Shown here: in pieces, positions 43,900 to 51,869 of the stretch
Layout of the letters: every line of letters starts with the position of its first letter
Numbering within the stretch: the stretch's first letter is position 1
From: a virus
IMG/VR virus record: IMGVR_UViG_3300025137_000027
Span: 1 to 64,000 of that record
Direction: 5' to 3' (one strand)
Length of the DNA stretch: 64,000 nt
Translations under genes and position numbers: made by a program
The notes under the pieces: generated by a model
Told to the model about the DNA's origin: nothing
The model's input: only the letters and a program-made list of their open reading frames with translations
Databases searched by the model: none

Positions 43900-44440
43900 G
43901 CGGTAAGTCTTCTGTAGGGGTTTCTTTCATCATCTCCCAAAGGTCGACGAAAGTTTCTGCTTGTAACCACTTGTCTATACGTGTGCTAATCAACTTCCTG
44001 TCTTTGGCAAACTGCAAAGCTGCCATTACTTTCTTGTGATCGTGCACGCTACCAACGTGTTTATGGTACCACTTTACCATTTCCTCCTTGTTGACAGCTT
44101 TAAGAGTAATCTTTTTGCCATCGATAGTACTGTAAGGAGGATAGCTCTTCCAAAACTCATCGCCATCTGTGGTTGAGACAGAATAAAAGGCTTTGCTAAA
44201 CTCTTCCGTTACTTCATAGTACTCTGCGTACTTTGAATTTGCAGAAGGGTTTGTATCAACTACTAAGCCTTTGGTTACGAGGTCGTCTAGATACTCTTTA
44301 GGAAATATCTGTCCTTCCTCTCCAATTTTGTAAAGCAGATCGTGTCGTCTTTCATATATGATTTGACAAAACAATACTTGAATAGGGCTGATGTTTAGCT
44401 TAAGCAATACATCTACGTATTTGTCAAGCGGGTACACCAT
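43883..44440 (-). CDS. Helical protein upstream of helicase, possible loader (185 aa)
   Basis: The N-terminal part (about 10-75) reads like a winged-helix: NISPIQVLFCQIIYERRHDLLYKI, FPKEYLDDLVTKGLV, then YYEVTEEFSKAFY. The C-terminal part has WYHKHVGSVHDHKKVMAALQFAKDRKL and a Trp-rich end. A winged-helix protein directly before a DnaB-type helicase recalls helicase loaders or replisome organisers. This is inference; no ATPase motif is present. Confidence 0.5.
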   Translation of the reverse strand: MVYPLDKYVDVLLKLNISPIQVLFCQIIYERRHDLLYKIGEEGQIFPKEYLDDLVTKGLVVDTNPSANSKYAEYYEVTEEFSKAFYSVSTTDGDEFWKSYPPYSTIDGKKITLKAVNKEEMVKWYHKHVGSVHDHKKVMAALQFAKDRKLISTRIDKWLQAETFVDLWEMMKETPTEDLPHDRIL

Positions 44441-44702
44441 TGCTCTTTAAGATTGTTTGTTCAACACATCGGGCATCCGTTAACTCTTGGGATATCTGAG
44501 TAAGGGAAGCTTCTAAATTATACTCTTCACTCAGAGATAGTTGGAACTGCCATGGTTGGTCAGCCCACTCCCTCTTACCAGACTTAACCAGTAATAGGAT
44601 TTCTGAGTAAAGAGTCGTTGCACTTTGTGAGTAGTTCCTCGATAGAGTGTACCCATTCGATATTCGCGGACTTACTTTGCCGCTTCTTAAGCCATTTTTC
44701 AT
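44424..44702 (-). CDS. Unknown small protein, start uncertain (up to 92 aa)
   Basis: The frame is open from ATG 44702, but its first 119 bases overlap the end of the SF2 helicase gene in another frame. No in-frame ATG, GTG or TTG exists after that overlap, so either the long overlap is real or a rare start is used. The non-overlapping part (VKSGKREWADQPWQFQLSLS onward) is acidic and helical and its end overlaps the next gene by 17 bases. Function is unknown. Confidence 0.45.
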   Translation of the reverse strand: MKNGLRSGKVSPRISNGYTLSRNYSQSATTLYSEILLLVKSGKREWADQPWQFQLSLSEEYNLEASLTQISQELTDARCVEQTILKSNGVPA

Positions 44703-45822
44703 CCTGTGTATCTTTCAGATATAGGTTAATAATAACTCCGGTCTTATTCTCCTGAAACCTAATGGCTCGACCTGTACGTTGTAGGTCTTGCCTGGGTGTC
44801 GAAGTCCCGGAACAAACTATTGCCAACTCTATGCCTTCTACATCAAATCCCTCGTCCAATGCGCGTGCTGTATGAATCACACGGATATCGGTACGTCTGT
44901 CTGCAAAAGAATCTAGTACGTTTTGACGGGCGTACTTAGACATTTTTGAATGGTACGCAGCGCCCCATGGCTGCGTCTCTTTGTTCATTTGTATAGCGAA
45001 GTCAACACTCTCGCTAAAAGTGATAGTAGGTACGTCAAAGATCTCAATGAGTTTCTTTGCTGCAGTCTGCTTAGTAGCACTCTTGTAGATGAGCTGCTTT
45101 CGCTTTTGCATTGCTCGGTTAAACGCACGGGCCTGATTCAGTACCTGTTGTTCGTCCCATCCTGCCAAGTTTCTAGTGAATACTGACAGGTATTGTCGGT
45201 CTTGCATACAGCGCATAGCTGCATGGAACCGGTTGTTAAAGATAGCAAATGCTTTGTAATAAGCATCCGTAACTACCCCATACTCTTCAGCCTCTTTCTC
45301 GCCCATGCGTAGACCAAGGTTAAAGACTTGAAACTGTGATACATAGTTGTTACGCACAGCTTCCCGAAGAGAGATAGTATCTATGACTGGAGCTGCACTA
45401 GATATGATATGAAACCTAGGGTCTTCATGATCTAGTGTAGCAGTCAAGCCAAGGATATACCGATAGTCGGTACAGCCAAAGATACCTCTAAATACATCAG
45501 ACATGTAGTTATGTATCTCGTCAAGTATCAACAAGTCACACTCAGTTTGTATTTTAACTGCACTGTTTATGACTCTAACAGTTGTGTTAGTGATACCCAT
45601 TGCTTCAATCTGCTTTTGCCATTGGTCTCGCAGATTCTGAGTGGGTACAATAACAAGTGCAGTTCCTGTAGGTAACCGCATGTTAAGGTCTTGAATGATA
45701 AGCAGAGCAACGTAAGTCTTACCGAAGCCTGTTACAGCCTCGAGAGTACCACGTCGCCCTGCTTTAGTCCATTTGTCTATGACCTGCTGCTGTCGTTTGA
45801 GTCGCCGCTGGTCAATCTTCAT
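44584..45822 (-). CDS. Superfamily 2 helicase, UvsW/RAD25-like (412 aa)
   Basis: Conserved SF2 motifs in order: Walker A AVTGFGKT (about 29-36), motif Ia IVPTQNLRDQW, motif II LILDEIHN (about 97-104), motif III GLTATLD (about 124-130), motif IV-V regions IRVIHTARALDEGFD and motif VI QRTGRAIRF (about 358-366). It likely remodels branched DNA or displaces proteins at forks, as T4 UvsW does. It is overlapped at its 3' end by the small gene and at its start by an 11-base overlap. Confidence 0.85.
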   Translation of the reverse strand: MKIDQRRLKRQQQVIDKWTKAGRRGTLEAVTGFGKTYVALLIIQDLNMRLPTGTALVIVPTQNLRDQWQKQIEAMGITNTTVRVINSAVKIQTECDLLILDEIHNYMSDVFRGIFGCTDYRYILGLTATLDHEDPRFHIISSAAPVIDTISLREAVRNNYVSQFQVFNLGLRMGEKEAEEYGVVTDAYYKAFAIFNNRFHAAMRCMQDRQYLSVFTRNLAGWDEQQVLNQARAFNRAMQKRKQLIYKSATKQTAAKKLIEIFDVPTITFSESVDFAIQMNKETQPWGAAYHSKMSKYARQNVLDSFADRRTDIRVIHTARALDEGFDVEGIELAIVCSGTSTPRQDLQRTGRAIRFQENKTGVIINLYLKDTQDEKWLKKRQSKSANIEWVHSIEELLTKCNDSLLRNPITG

Positions 45823-46291
45823 AAGCCATAGAGGTATTCATTCGCTCTTCACTTACATAATCCCATGACTCGCCCCACATTTTACCGTGTGGCAGCTCGA
45901 TAAAAGCATGAGCATAGCCGCCATCATTGACTTCGCACACAGAGAAACGCTCATAAATAAACTGACCTAGTGTGTAGTCGTTCCCTTCCTCGATGCTAAC
46001 TGTGTATTCGCGCTCTGTGTTGTTTCCATTAAAGTCTATTCCCGTGCGTTTCTGAGTATAGTAATACCTAGAAGGGTCTCTTTCTCCAATCAGATACGAT
46101 GGAGGAGCGCACCCATTTACTTTGCAGAACTTTATACCTTCAGGAGTTAAGAAGTGTATTTCTTCTATACCTCCGCTATCTCCGCACCCTTGCCAATGAA
46201 TATGTACGCCGGGGAAATCACGAGGGCTGACGGAGTGCGTCTTGTATAAGTCCTCCAATGTGTCGAGGATCTTTCTTGGAATCCGTTCCAT
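45812..46291 (-). CDS. Unknown protein (159 aa)
   Basis: Soluble, acidic, with short motifs IHWQGCGDSGGIEEIHF and FIYERFSVCEVNDGGYAHAFIELPHGKMWGE. I recall similar W-x-GCGDSG-x-IE sequences in hypothetical proteins of other phages, but no function. The start lies 74 bases inside the preceding gene; its end overlaps the SF2 helicase start. Confidence 0.6.
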   Translation of the reverse strand: MERIPRKILDTLEDLYKTHSVSPRDFPGVHIHWQGCGDSGGIEEIHFLTPEGIKFCKVNGCAPPSYLIGERDPSRYYYTQKRTGIDFNGNNTEREYTVSIEEGNDYTLGQFIYERFSVCEVNDGGYAHAFIELPHGKMWGESWDYVSEERMNTSMAYED

Positions 46292-46628
46292 GGTCTTCTA
46301 ATTTTAATTTACGACCGGTCATCCAGAACTCTTTTGGGAGATCCTTTAACCAGTCTTGTACTGATGGGACAAAGCCCAAGTCTTCTACGATATGCGTCTC
46401 GGCAATGGTCCTAACAGGTACCTCTATGCCGTCGCTATTCATTATTGTTTTCCCGAATTTCTCTTCGCAAGCAAATACGCCAAAGCTATGATGACGCAAA
46501 GCACGATGTCGATGGTCACTAAAAGCAATCTTAGAGCCATCAATCCACTCATGTATAGCCATATAGTCTTCTGGAATACCACGAAAGCGACGAGTAGTAC
46601 TAACAGCGTGATGATAAGCATGTGCCAT
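46218..46628 (-). CDS. DUF6915-like protein (136 aa)
   Basis: The chain starts MAHAYHHAVSTTRRFRG and contains FSDHRHRALRHHSFGVFACEEKFG, followed by VRTIAETHIVEDLGFVPSVQDWLKDLP. This His-rich pattern (AYHHA...SDHRHRALRHHSFG) is a conserved phage/bacterial domain I associate with DUF6915. The dense histidines could bind a metal. Role unknown; located in the replication operon. Confidence 0.6.
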   Translation of the reverse strand: MAHAYHHAVSTTRRFRGIPEDYMAIHEWIDGSKIAFSDHRHRALRHHSFGVFACEEKFGKTIMNSDGIEVPVRTIAETHIVEDLGFVPSVQDWLKDLPKEFWMTGRKLKLEDHGTDSKKDPRHIGGLIQDALRQPS

Positions 46629-46867
46629 TATAAATCAATTATTATTTCTCTTACATCTATATCTCGTTCTTTAGCAGACTTGAGAAGGTCTTTAAAACTA
46701 GACCGAAAGAGAAGGGTTTGTTGGCTGTCAATGTCTTCAAGAACATAGGCAGATAACTCTCGGTACAAACGATACTTACCCGTACGAGGGGCTTGGAAGA
46801 TATCCTTGCATATAGCTTGAATATCTTCCAAAACCTCTATGTACAGGCGTTGTTGCCGAATGTCCAT
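46628..46867 (-). CDS. Small helical protein (79 aa), unknown
   Basis: Predicted all-helical and charged: RQQRLYIEVLEDIQAICKDIF and SSFKDLLKSAKERDIDVREI. Its ATG overlaps the stop of the DUF932 gene (TAATG) and its stop abuts the next gene, so it is coupled. No family is recognised. Confidence 0.6.
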   Translation of the reverse strand: MDIRQQRLYIEVLEDIQAICKDIFQAPRTGKYRLYRELSAYVLEDIDSQQTLLFRSSFKDLLKSAKERDIDVREIIIDL

Positions 46868-47628
46868 TAGTTTAATGCTGCTTCACTGAAAAACTCGGTG
46901 ATTTTAGCATGTGTTTTAACAGTCTCGTGAGCTGAAGAACGTTTAGCTGCTTCAGTACAGTTATTGTACAGCTTCCAAACGGTGTCATTCATAAGTTTGC
47001 CCTCTTCTGTTTGCTCGAAAGCCCACAACTCAGAGTCATAGATCTCTTTCTTTAGGTCGCTAAGCATACGTGGTGAAAGAACACCGTCGAAGTACATGCG
47101 TCCAGCTAATTGAGCGGCACGTTCTGGGCTAATTATTACATTCTCTGCCTTAGTCCTGAAGTCTACCAACTTTGTAAAGTTCCTATGCATCTGGTCTACT
47201 TGGGTATCTACAGAAGTATAAATGTCATCCCAGATATTGCTATGATGGCGTCGTGTAAACGTGTTTTCATCTCCAATAAACATACCGTTAGAGCATGCCA
47301 TAACTACAGCTCCTGATGCAAAGGATACCTTGCGCATCTTGTTGTAGCTATTCATAAAAGCAAATACTCGGTTCATCCCGGGTGTTTCAGGACTATTGAT
47401 ATGAAGCTTACAAAGCATTACTTGTCCTTTTAAAGAGGACTCAAATTCTTCATTGACAATGGTCAAGCCGTGCTGACGTATTCTTTCAGTCACCGTGTTA
47501 TACAGCTCCTCGTTTGCTACGGGACCGTACGTTCTTGTCGCCATCGGTACGGCTTGTTGAAATAGCCCTCTTTTGTTTTGCTGTGCTCGGAGTTGACGCA
47601 CTTGCGATTGTTCTGTTACTAGGTTCAT
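46867..47628 (-). CDS. DUF932 family phage/plasmid-like protein (253 aa)
   Basis: The middle carries the DUF932 pattern: GLTIVNEEFESSLKGQVMLCKLHINS, FAFMNSYNKMRKVSFASGAVVMACSNGMFIGDE and a helical second half. DUF932 proteins are widespread on plasmids and phages without a settled function. The ATG 47628 start gives a 131-base overlap with the gene upstream; an internal ATG 28 codons later (MATRTYG) is a reasonable alternative start. Confidence 0.7.
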   Translation of the reverse strand: MNLVTEQSQVRQLRAQQNKRGLFQQAVPMATRTYGPVANEELYNTVTERIRQHGLTIVNEEFESSLKGQVMLCKLHINSPETPGMNRVFAFMNSYNKMRKVSFASGAVVMACSNGMFIGDENTFTRRHHSNIWDDIYTSVDTQVDQMHRNFTKLVDFRTKAENVIISPERAAQLAGRMYFDGVLSPRMLSDLKKEIYDSELWAFEQTEEGKLMNDTVWKLYNNCTEAAKRSSAHETVKTHAKITEFFSEAALN

Positions 47629-47830
47629 TCTTAAGGATATTAAGGGTTTCTGTTACTCTTCTAATTTCGGCTAAAAGCATATCGTGCTTCTCGCTACTAA
47701 TATCTGGATCATGTAAGGAAAATGTAATTAGACGATCTAAATAGTCTAACCAATATAACCTTCTATGATGCAAAGGGAGATGCTCGTATCGTGCGAACGA
47801 GGTATCATCGTATACTTTCATTTGCTCCAT
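47498..47830 (-). CDS. Unknown protein between polymerase and DUF932 genes (110 aa)
   Basis: The first half is helical and charged (YWLDYLDRLITFSLHDPDI, KHDMLLAEIRRVTETLNIL); the last about 40 residues are Ser/Thr/Lys/Arg-rich and overlap the DUF932 gene. Either this tail or the DUF932 N-terminus may be non-coding in practice. The start overlaps the polymerase stop by 13 bases. Confidence 0.5.
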   Translation of the reverse strand: MEQMKVYDDTSFARYEHLPLHHRRLYWLDYLDRLITFSLHDPDISSEKHDMLLAEIRRVTETLNILKNEPSNRTIASASTPSTAKQKRAISTSRTDGDKNVRSRSKRGAV

Positions 47831-49698
47831 TTATCTGTAATCTCGACCTCTGCTTTGAGTAGGTCGTTTCCCATGATGTGTTCTGCGGCTTCTTCCATAA
47901 GTTCTTTAAGTTTAGCAGCCCACTCCTCGGCATAATCGCGCGGACATGTCGTATCGATCTGATCGTGTACGGTCATGACGAGTTCTACGGGTATATTATT
48001 GTTCTTGATATAGTCATAGCATAGCACCAGAGCGTGTTTGGTCATGTCAGCAGCAGTACCCTGAATAGGTGTATTCTTACTGACACGCTCGATGCGTCCT
48101 TTAGTAGCCATGTCCATACCTCGCGGCATCCAGTCATCAAACCATCGGGTACGTCCCCATGGTGCAAATGTCTTGATGAATCCTTGCTTGACACCAGCTC
48201 TAGACATACCCTCCAAGAAGTCTTTAATCTTGGGGAATGCTTTGAAGTAGTTCTCAATCAAGGTAGAAGCCTCAGACATGGAAATCTCCATAGTCTCTGA
48301 TAGCTTCTTAGGCCCCATACCGTAGGCGAGTCCAAAGTTGATACTCTTAACTGCGGTACGTAGCTTCTTATGTTCGGGACAGCTGCACTTCTCAAAGCCC
48401 TGTTCAAATACACACGAGTCTTCAGCGGCATCCTTCCATCGTTCCCCGAACACAAGTGCTGCGCAGACGCTATGCAAATCGTGTCCATTGCGGAGGGCGT
48501 GATTGAAGACCGGGTCTTTAGATCCGTGAGCTATGATACAAAGCTCTTGTGAAGAGTAGTCAGCTGATACAAATACATGGTCGGGCTTAGTGATGAAACA
48601 ATTACGATAGCTGTTATCAGCAGGTATCTGTTGCATGTTAGGCTCTTTGCAAGACACACGGCCCGTCCGTTTAATCTGAACGAAACGCGGGTGAATCTTA
48701 CCGTCATCATATACATGAGCCATGAACGCTTCACCAAAGGAAGAAACCTTCTTACTCATCTCTCGATACTTACGTAGTAGCTTACCGAGATCATGCATAG
48801 AAGCAATCTTAAATGTATCACGTTCTGACGTACCCATGATACTATTATCTATGCATTGGAATACACGTAGAGTCTGCATAGGGCTATCCCAATTGAGACG
48901 AGTGCCCATAACCTCAGAGTCAGCAAGAAACATATCAAGCTGAGAGGCAGGGGTACGCACAGATTGGAACGTGTCGTCTGTGTCGATGATAGTGTTAAGG
49001 TCTGATATGCATTGGACTGATTGTTGAGCGAGTGCATCAACCATATTCATCCAAGGCTTTTTGTCAAGAGTGAGGCCGTTGTATTCTATGGTGAGGAAAG
49101 CAAGGCATGCTTGACACTCGAGACGAGCGATATGCATGAGCTTGTTTTTCTTGAGTGCTGAAATCTGAGCGAGCATTACAGGTTTGAGGTACTTGACATC
49201 ATCGGCAGCATAACGTAGCTGTCGTTCAGTAAGTTTAAGACCTGCGCTGAATGTGGTACGAACGGATTTATCTAAGCGAACCTGACAATACCGTTGCACT
49301 ACAGAGTCTAGACCAGCACGTAGGTTAGTACCACTGACGAGTATCTGCTCACATAGCATAGTGTCGTAGATAGGTACATCAATCTGATAGCCATGGTACA
49401 TTAGAAACTTGAGGTCAAACTTGATGTTATGACCAACCATCATCTCGCATGTATTGAGTGTCTCAAACATACTAGTGAGGTCTTCTTTGTTATAGATGAA
49501 GACCCATTGGTCATTGGTATCATGAGCGATTTGTATCGAGAGGATACGGTCGCCCATAAAGTTGAACCCTGTTGTTTCTATGTCTACGAATAGGTATACA
49601 TGGTCCCTGAGAGCTGCTAGTGCAGCATCCCAGGGCATGTATTCATATCCGTCTGTGCATTCTGATTCCTGTGGGCTAGTGGTGACGAGGTATATCAT
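47818..49698 (-). CDS. DNA polymerase, family A, with 3'-5' exonuclease (626 aa)
   Basis: Exonuclease motifs: FVDIETTG (D39, E41), GHNIKFDLKFL (Exo II) and YAADDVKYL (Exo III). Polymerase motifs: A, DYSSQELCIIAH (about 381); B, KSINFGLAYGMG (about 451); C, VHDQID (about 574), with Gln in place of the usual Glu after HD, as in some phage enzymes. No 5'-nuclease domain. This is the replicative polymerase. I use ATG 49698 because an upstream start would overlap the ParB-like gene by 119 bases and precede the exonuclease domain with unrelated sequence. Confidence 0.92.
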   Translation of the reverse strand: MIYLVTTSPQESECTDGYEYMPWDAALAALRDHVYLFVDIETTGFNFMGDRILSIQIAHDTNDQWVFIYNKEDLTSMFETLNTCEMMVGHNIKFDLKFLMYHGYQIDVPIYDTMLCEQILVSGTNLRAGLDSVVQRYCQVRLDKSVRTTFSAGLKLTERQLRYAADDVKYLKPVMLAQISALKKNKLMHIARLECQACLAFLTIEYNGLTLDKKPWMNMVDALAQQSVQCISDLNTIIDTDDTFQSVRTPASQLDMFLADSEVMGTRLNWDSPMQTLRVFQCIDNSIMGTSERDTFKIASMHDLGKLLRKYREMSKKVSSFGEAFMAHVYDDGKIHPRFVQIKRTGRVSCKEPNMQQIPADNSYRNCFITKPDHVFVSADYSSQELCIIAHGSKDPVFNHALRNGHDLHSVCAALVFGERWKDAAEDSCVFEQGFEKCSCPEHKKLRTAVKSINFGLAYGMGPKKLSETMEISMSEASTLIENYFKAFPKIKDFLEGMSRAGVKQGFIKTFAPWGRTRWFDDWMPRGMDMATKGRIERVSKNTPIQGTAADMTKHALVLCYDYIKNNNIPVELVMTVHDQIDTTCPRDYAEEWAAKLKELMEEAAEHIMGNDLLKAEVEITDKWSK

Positions 49699-50416
49699 TG
49701 ACGTTGAGCTTAGAGCTACGCAAGCCTTTGTTATACCAGTATAGCATATGACGTGCCCAATTACCGGTACCTGATTGCTGTAGTATAGACTCAAAGTTAC
49801 GTTCTAATGCGTAGAATAATCTCTCCGCATCGAAGTTATGGTCACGCTGAAGCCACATAATACCTATTAGTACAGACTTCTGGCAAAACATATCTCGGAT
49901 TTTAGATAATGCATGGATCTTATCTAAGATGTACTTTTTCTCATCGGTCAGTTCGAATTTAAACTCTCCGTTCCTGATGACTACTGTATGAGTACTAGCT
50001 GCCGAATTCTTATGAAGGAAGCTTGCAAGAGCCGATAACTTAAGAGGCTTATAAGCTTCTGCGTATGCCTGTAAATTGGCATAATTTTCATTACCACTTT
50101 CAGCATAGTAATGAATCCAGTCTTGAATTCTCCATTGCCGTTGATTAGCATTTATCTCAGGCACGATATGAAATGGTATATCACGCTTGATGTACTTAAC
50201 CTGTACTGGTGTATCAGCAGTCTGGTTGATTGCTCGGATTGCTTCAAGTCTATGCTGACCGTCGGCTACCGTCATATCTTTATTGACAATGATAGGCATG
50301 AGCTGCCCATGCTCTTTGAGGGATTCGACAAGCAGTTTAACAAAACTTTGAATTACTAGTCGGTTACGTGGATCAAATTGGAACTGGTCCAAGTTGGTAG
50401 TCGTTTGAATTTTCAT
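49676..50416 (-). CDS. ParB/sulfiredoxin-fold domain protein (246 aa)
   Basis: The N-terminal domain shows the ParB-like order: a helix, then GQLMPIIVNKDMTVADGQHRLEAI (about residues 36-60) where DGQHR is the hallmark nucleotide-binding GxxRxxA-type box, then VQVKYIKRDIPFHIVPEINANQRQW. The C-terminal half is helical. In phages such proteins may be CTPase-like regulators, nucleases or partition factors; no centromere-like repeats are visible nearby. Overlaps the polymerase start by 23 bases. Confidence 0.75.
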   Translation of the reverse strand: MKIQTTTNLDQFQFDPRNRLVIQSFVKLLVESLKEHGQLMPIIVNKDMTVADGQHRLEAIRAINQTADTPVQVKYIKRDIPFHIVPEINANQRQWRIQDWIHYYAESGNENYANLQAYAEAYKPLKLSALASFLHKNSAASTHTVVIRNGEFKFELTDEKKYILDKIHALSKIRDMFCQKSVLIGIMWLQRDHNFDAERLFYALERNFESILQQSGTGNWARHMLYWYNKGLRSSKLNVNDIPRHH

Positions 50417-50418
50417 GT

Positions 50419-50739
50419 TTAAGAAGTTAAGGAAATAGTCTCGTTGTCTTGATGCAGCTTGAGCTTACCGAGGTCAGCTTGTATCTGCATATCTACTAAC
50501 TCTCCTAAGCTGCAAGCCTCACGGGTAGCAAGTTCTTTGTGAAGAGTTTTTGTCACGATACCTAAAGTGTCGCCTACCTCAAGCATCTTATTGAGCTTGT
50601 GGTTGTGCTTGGCTTTACGCATTAACATGTCGTGAAGAGCGGTCATGAGTTCCACGGCATTCATACTAGATATGTCGTGTTGCTTGCCGTCACGTGTTTG
50701 GTATACGGCATTCGGTGTTTCTGTAGGTACTAGGGTCAT
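50419..50739 (-). CDS. Unknown helical protein (106 aa)
   Basis: A short N-terminal strand region (YQTRDGKQHDISSMNAVELMTALHDML) is followed by long charged helices to the end. No family is recognised. It is the first gene after a Rho-independent terminator-like hairpin and lies two bases before the ParB-like gene, thus heading the polymerase operon section. Confidence 0.55.
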   Translation of the reverse strand: MTLVPTETPNAVYQTRDGKQHDISSMNAVELMTALHDMLMRKAKHNHKLNKMLEVGDTLGIVTKTLHKELATREACSLGELVDMQIQADLGKLKLHQDNETISLTS

Positions 50740-50751
50740 GATGAAAAGGGG

Positions 50752-50784
50752 TTAAAAAGGAGAGAAGCACATGGCTTCCCTCCT
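50752..50784 (-). terminator. Rho-independent terminator after the first leftward gene
   Basis: On the minus strand AGGAGGGAAGC pairs with GCTTCTCTCCT (11 bp, one G-U) around a 5-base loop, followed by TTTTTAA. It lies just after the stop of the 50791-51300 gene, so that gene is likely expressed as a short separate transcript with partial read-through into the replication operon. Confidence 0.8.
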
Positions 50785-50790
50785 GTAAGA

Positions 50791-51300
50791 TTAATGGTTC
50801 GCTACTATCCCGCGTGCAGTAGATACTACTTCGTTAGCACCAGGGTTAGAGTAAGTCATATCTCCGTTCATAGGTACACGTGTAGCATCGGCTACTAGTG
50901 TGCGTCCGCTTCGGTCAAAGGCAGCTTTGATTGCCATATTGAACTCAGCCGAATTTGGATTACCTTGCACAAAGCAAGTAGCATTGTTGCGAACTTCTCC
51001 GTTGATTTCATACGGAATAACTTCACGACGTACGATCTGACCTTCTACTACCATGCCAGGAGCGGCATTCCATAGATAGTCAGAGACAGCAGACGAGTCG
51101 TCTTCGTCATAGAGATAGGGTACCTTGTAGCCAATGGTACGCACTGTCTTGCCTGGAGACAAGACTTGATGGATTTCTCCTGTTGATGGATTGGTCCAAC
51201 TTCCTTCTGTGGCAGTAGTGCCGAGTGTGACGCGTTTGTATTCGCGTCCGTTCTTGTCGCTACAAACTTCAGTAGCAACTACTTCAATCATGTTACTCAT
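50791..51300 (-). CDS. Unknown protein, first gene of leftward block (169 aa)
   Basis: Predicted beta-rich: MIEVVATEVCSDKNGREYKRVTLG, VRTIGYKVPYLYDED, GMVVEGQIVRREVIPYEING. This could be an OB-fold (SSB-like) protein, but the pattern is not decisive. It is isolated by its own leader and terminator, which suggests high early expression, as expected of an abundant DNA-binding or host-takeover protein. Codons and style match its neighbours. Confidence 0.6.
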   Translation of the reverse strand: MSNMIEVVATEVCSDKNGREYKRVTLGTTATEGSWTNPSTGEIHQVLSPGKTVRTIGYKVPYLYDEDDSSAVSDYLWNAAPGMVVEGQIVRREVIPYEINGEVRNNATCFVQGNPNSAEFNMAIKAAFDRSGRTLVADATRVPMNGDMTYSNPGANEVVSTARGIVANH

Positions 51301-51309
51301 GTTGATAGG

Positions 51310-51322
51310 TATTAAGGGTAAA
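51310..51322 (-). promoter_or_regulatory. ACCCTTAATA-type leader element
   Basis: Minus-strand TTTACCCTTAATA lies 9-21 bases before the ATG at 51300. A closely similar AACCCTTAATA precedes the major capsid gene (61897-61907), and AACC(C)TT-type variants precede several small minus-strand genes. Recurrence before starts suggests a transcription or translation signal. Confidence 0.4.
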
Positions 51323-51332
51323 TAAAATTAAA

Positions 51333-51348
51333 TATATCGAAATCTGAT
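51333..51348 (+). promoter_or_regulatory. TAWATCGAWATCTGAT element, copy 1
   Basis: TATATCGAAATCTGAT ends directly before the ATG of the basic protein gene. A 14/16 match (TAAATCGATATCTGAT) overlaps the portal start at 58527-58542. Position and identity suggest a rightward start signal; the element could be a phage-specific promoter or a leader for translation. Confidence 0.4.
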
Positions 51349-51657
51349 ATGGCACGTAACTCATTAGCTGGTAAGGGCCGCACTTATAAGAAGCGTGGCA
51401 TGACTGCGAGGAGTATCGCAAAGAAGCGTAAGTATGATGCTGAGTATCAGAAGAAACGATCCGCTGTTAAGAAGCGTGTCCAAGCTAATAGAGCTAATAG
51501 ACGCGCTGGTACTTATGGTAATGGTGACGGTAAGGACGCCAGCCATAAGAAAGGAGGCAAGATTGTAATGGAGAAAGCCTCCAAGAATCGAGCACGTAAT
51601 GGTATGAAGAAAGGTCGTAAGCCTTCATCACGCCGTCGCAATACAAAAAAGAAATAA
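51349..51657 (+). CDS. Conserved small basic phage protein (102 aa)
   Basis: Lys/Arg-rich throughout, with the recognisable core YDAEYQKKRSAVKKRVQANRA then NRRAGTYGNGDGKDASHK and a later SKNRARNGMKKGRK. This pattern (Y-x-x-EYQ...RR...GDGKD-x-SH...NRAR) recurs in many marine phage genomes. Probable DNA-associated or virion protein; no experiment is known to me. It is the only rightward gene between two leftward blocks. An A-AAA-AAG heptamer precedes its stop and could direct a -1 shift (see 51645-51806). Confidence 0.8.
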   Translation: MARNSLAGKGRTYKKRGMTARSIAKKRKYDAEYQKKRSAVKKRVQANRANRRAGTYGNGDGKDASHKKGGKIVMEKASKNRARNGMKKGRKPSSRRRNTKKK

Positions 51658-51806
51658 CCTACCGAGCGTTCCAACATCCCCTGCCTGCAAGCAAAGAGGA
51701 GCGTAATAAGCCTTTCAAACGGTTATTCCCTGATGTAAATGTCTTACAAGTGTCGGGGACTTGCTGCTATGTAACAGTCCGAAGACAAGACAAAGCTGAG
51801 GGGTAG
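51645..51806 (+). other. Possible -1 ribosomal frameshift extension of the basic protein
   Basis: The in-frame slippery heptamer A-AAA-AAG spans 51645-51651, two codons before the TAA stop. Shifting -1 after AAG continues from GAA at 51651 through 51 open codons to TAG 51804-51806. The extension (EITYRAFQHPLPASKEER..., then RLFPDVNVLQVSGTCCYV) is protein-like and has no ATG of its own. A clear downstream pseudoknot is not evident, so this remains a candidate. Confidence 0.4.
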
Positions 51807-51828
51807 TCATATTGGGGGAGAAAAGCAA

Positions 51829-51864
51829 GAGGGCCAGCATCTCTGCTAGCCCTCCGTCCTTTTA
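51829..51864 (+). terminator. Rho-independent terminator after the basic protein gene
   Basis: GAGGGCCAGC (51829-51838) pairs with GCTAGCCCTC (51845-51854) with one mismatch around ATCTCT, followed by CGTCCTTTTA. It ends the short rightward transcript about 20 bases after the possible frameshift-extension stop, which is where a terminator would be expected if the extension is translated. Confidence 0.7.
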
Positions 51865-51869
51865 CTAAT

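Noticed and set aside
49699-49794. Upstream start for the DNA polymerase adding 32 residues
   Set aside because: The added residues overlap the ParB-like gene by 119 bases and do not resemble polymerase or exonuclease sequence; ATG 49698 precedes the exonuclease domain naturally.
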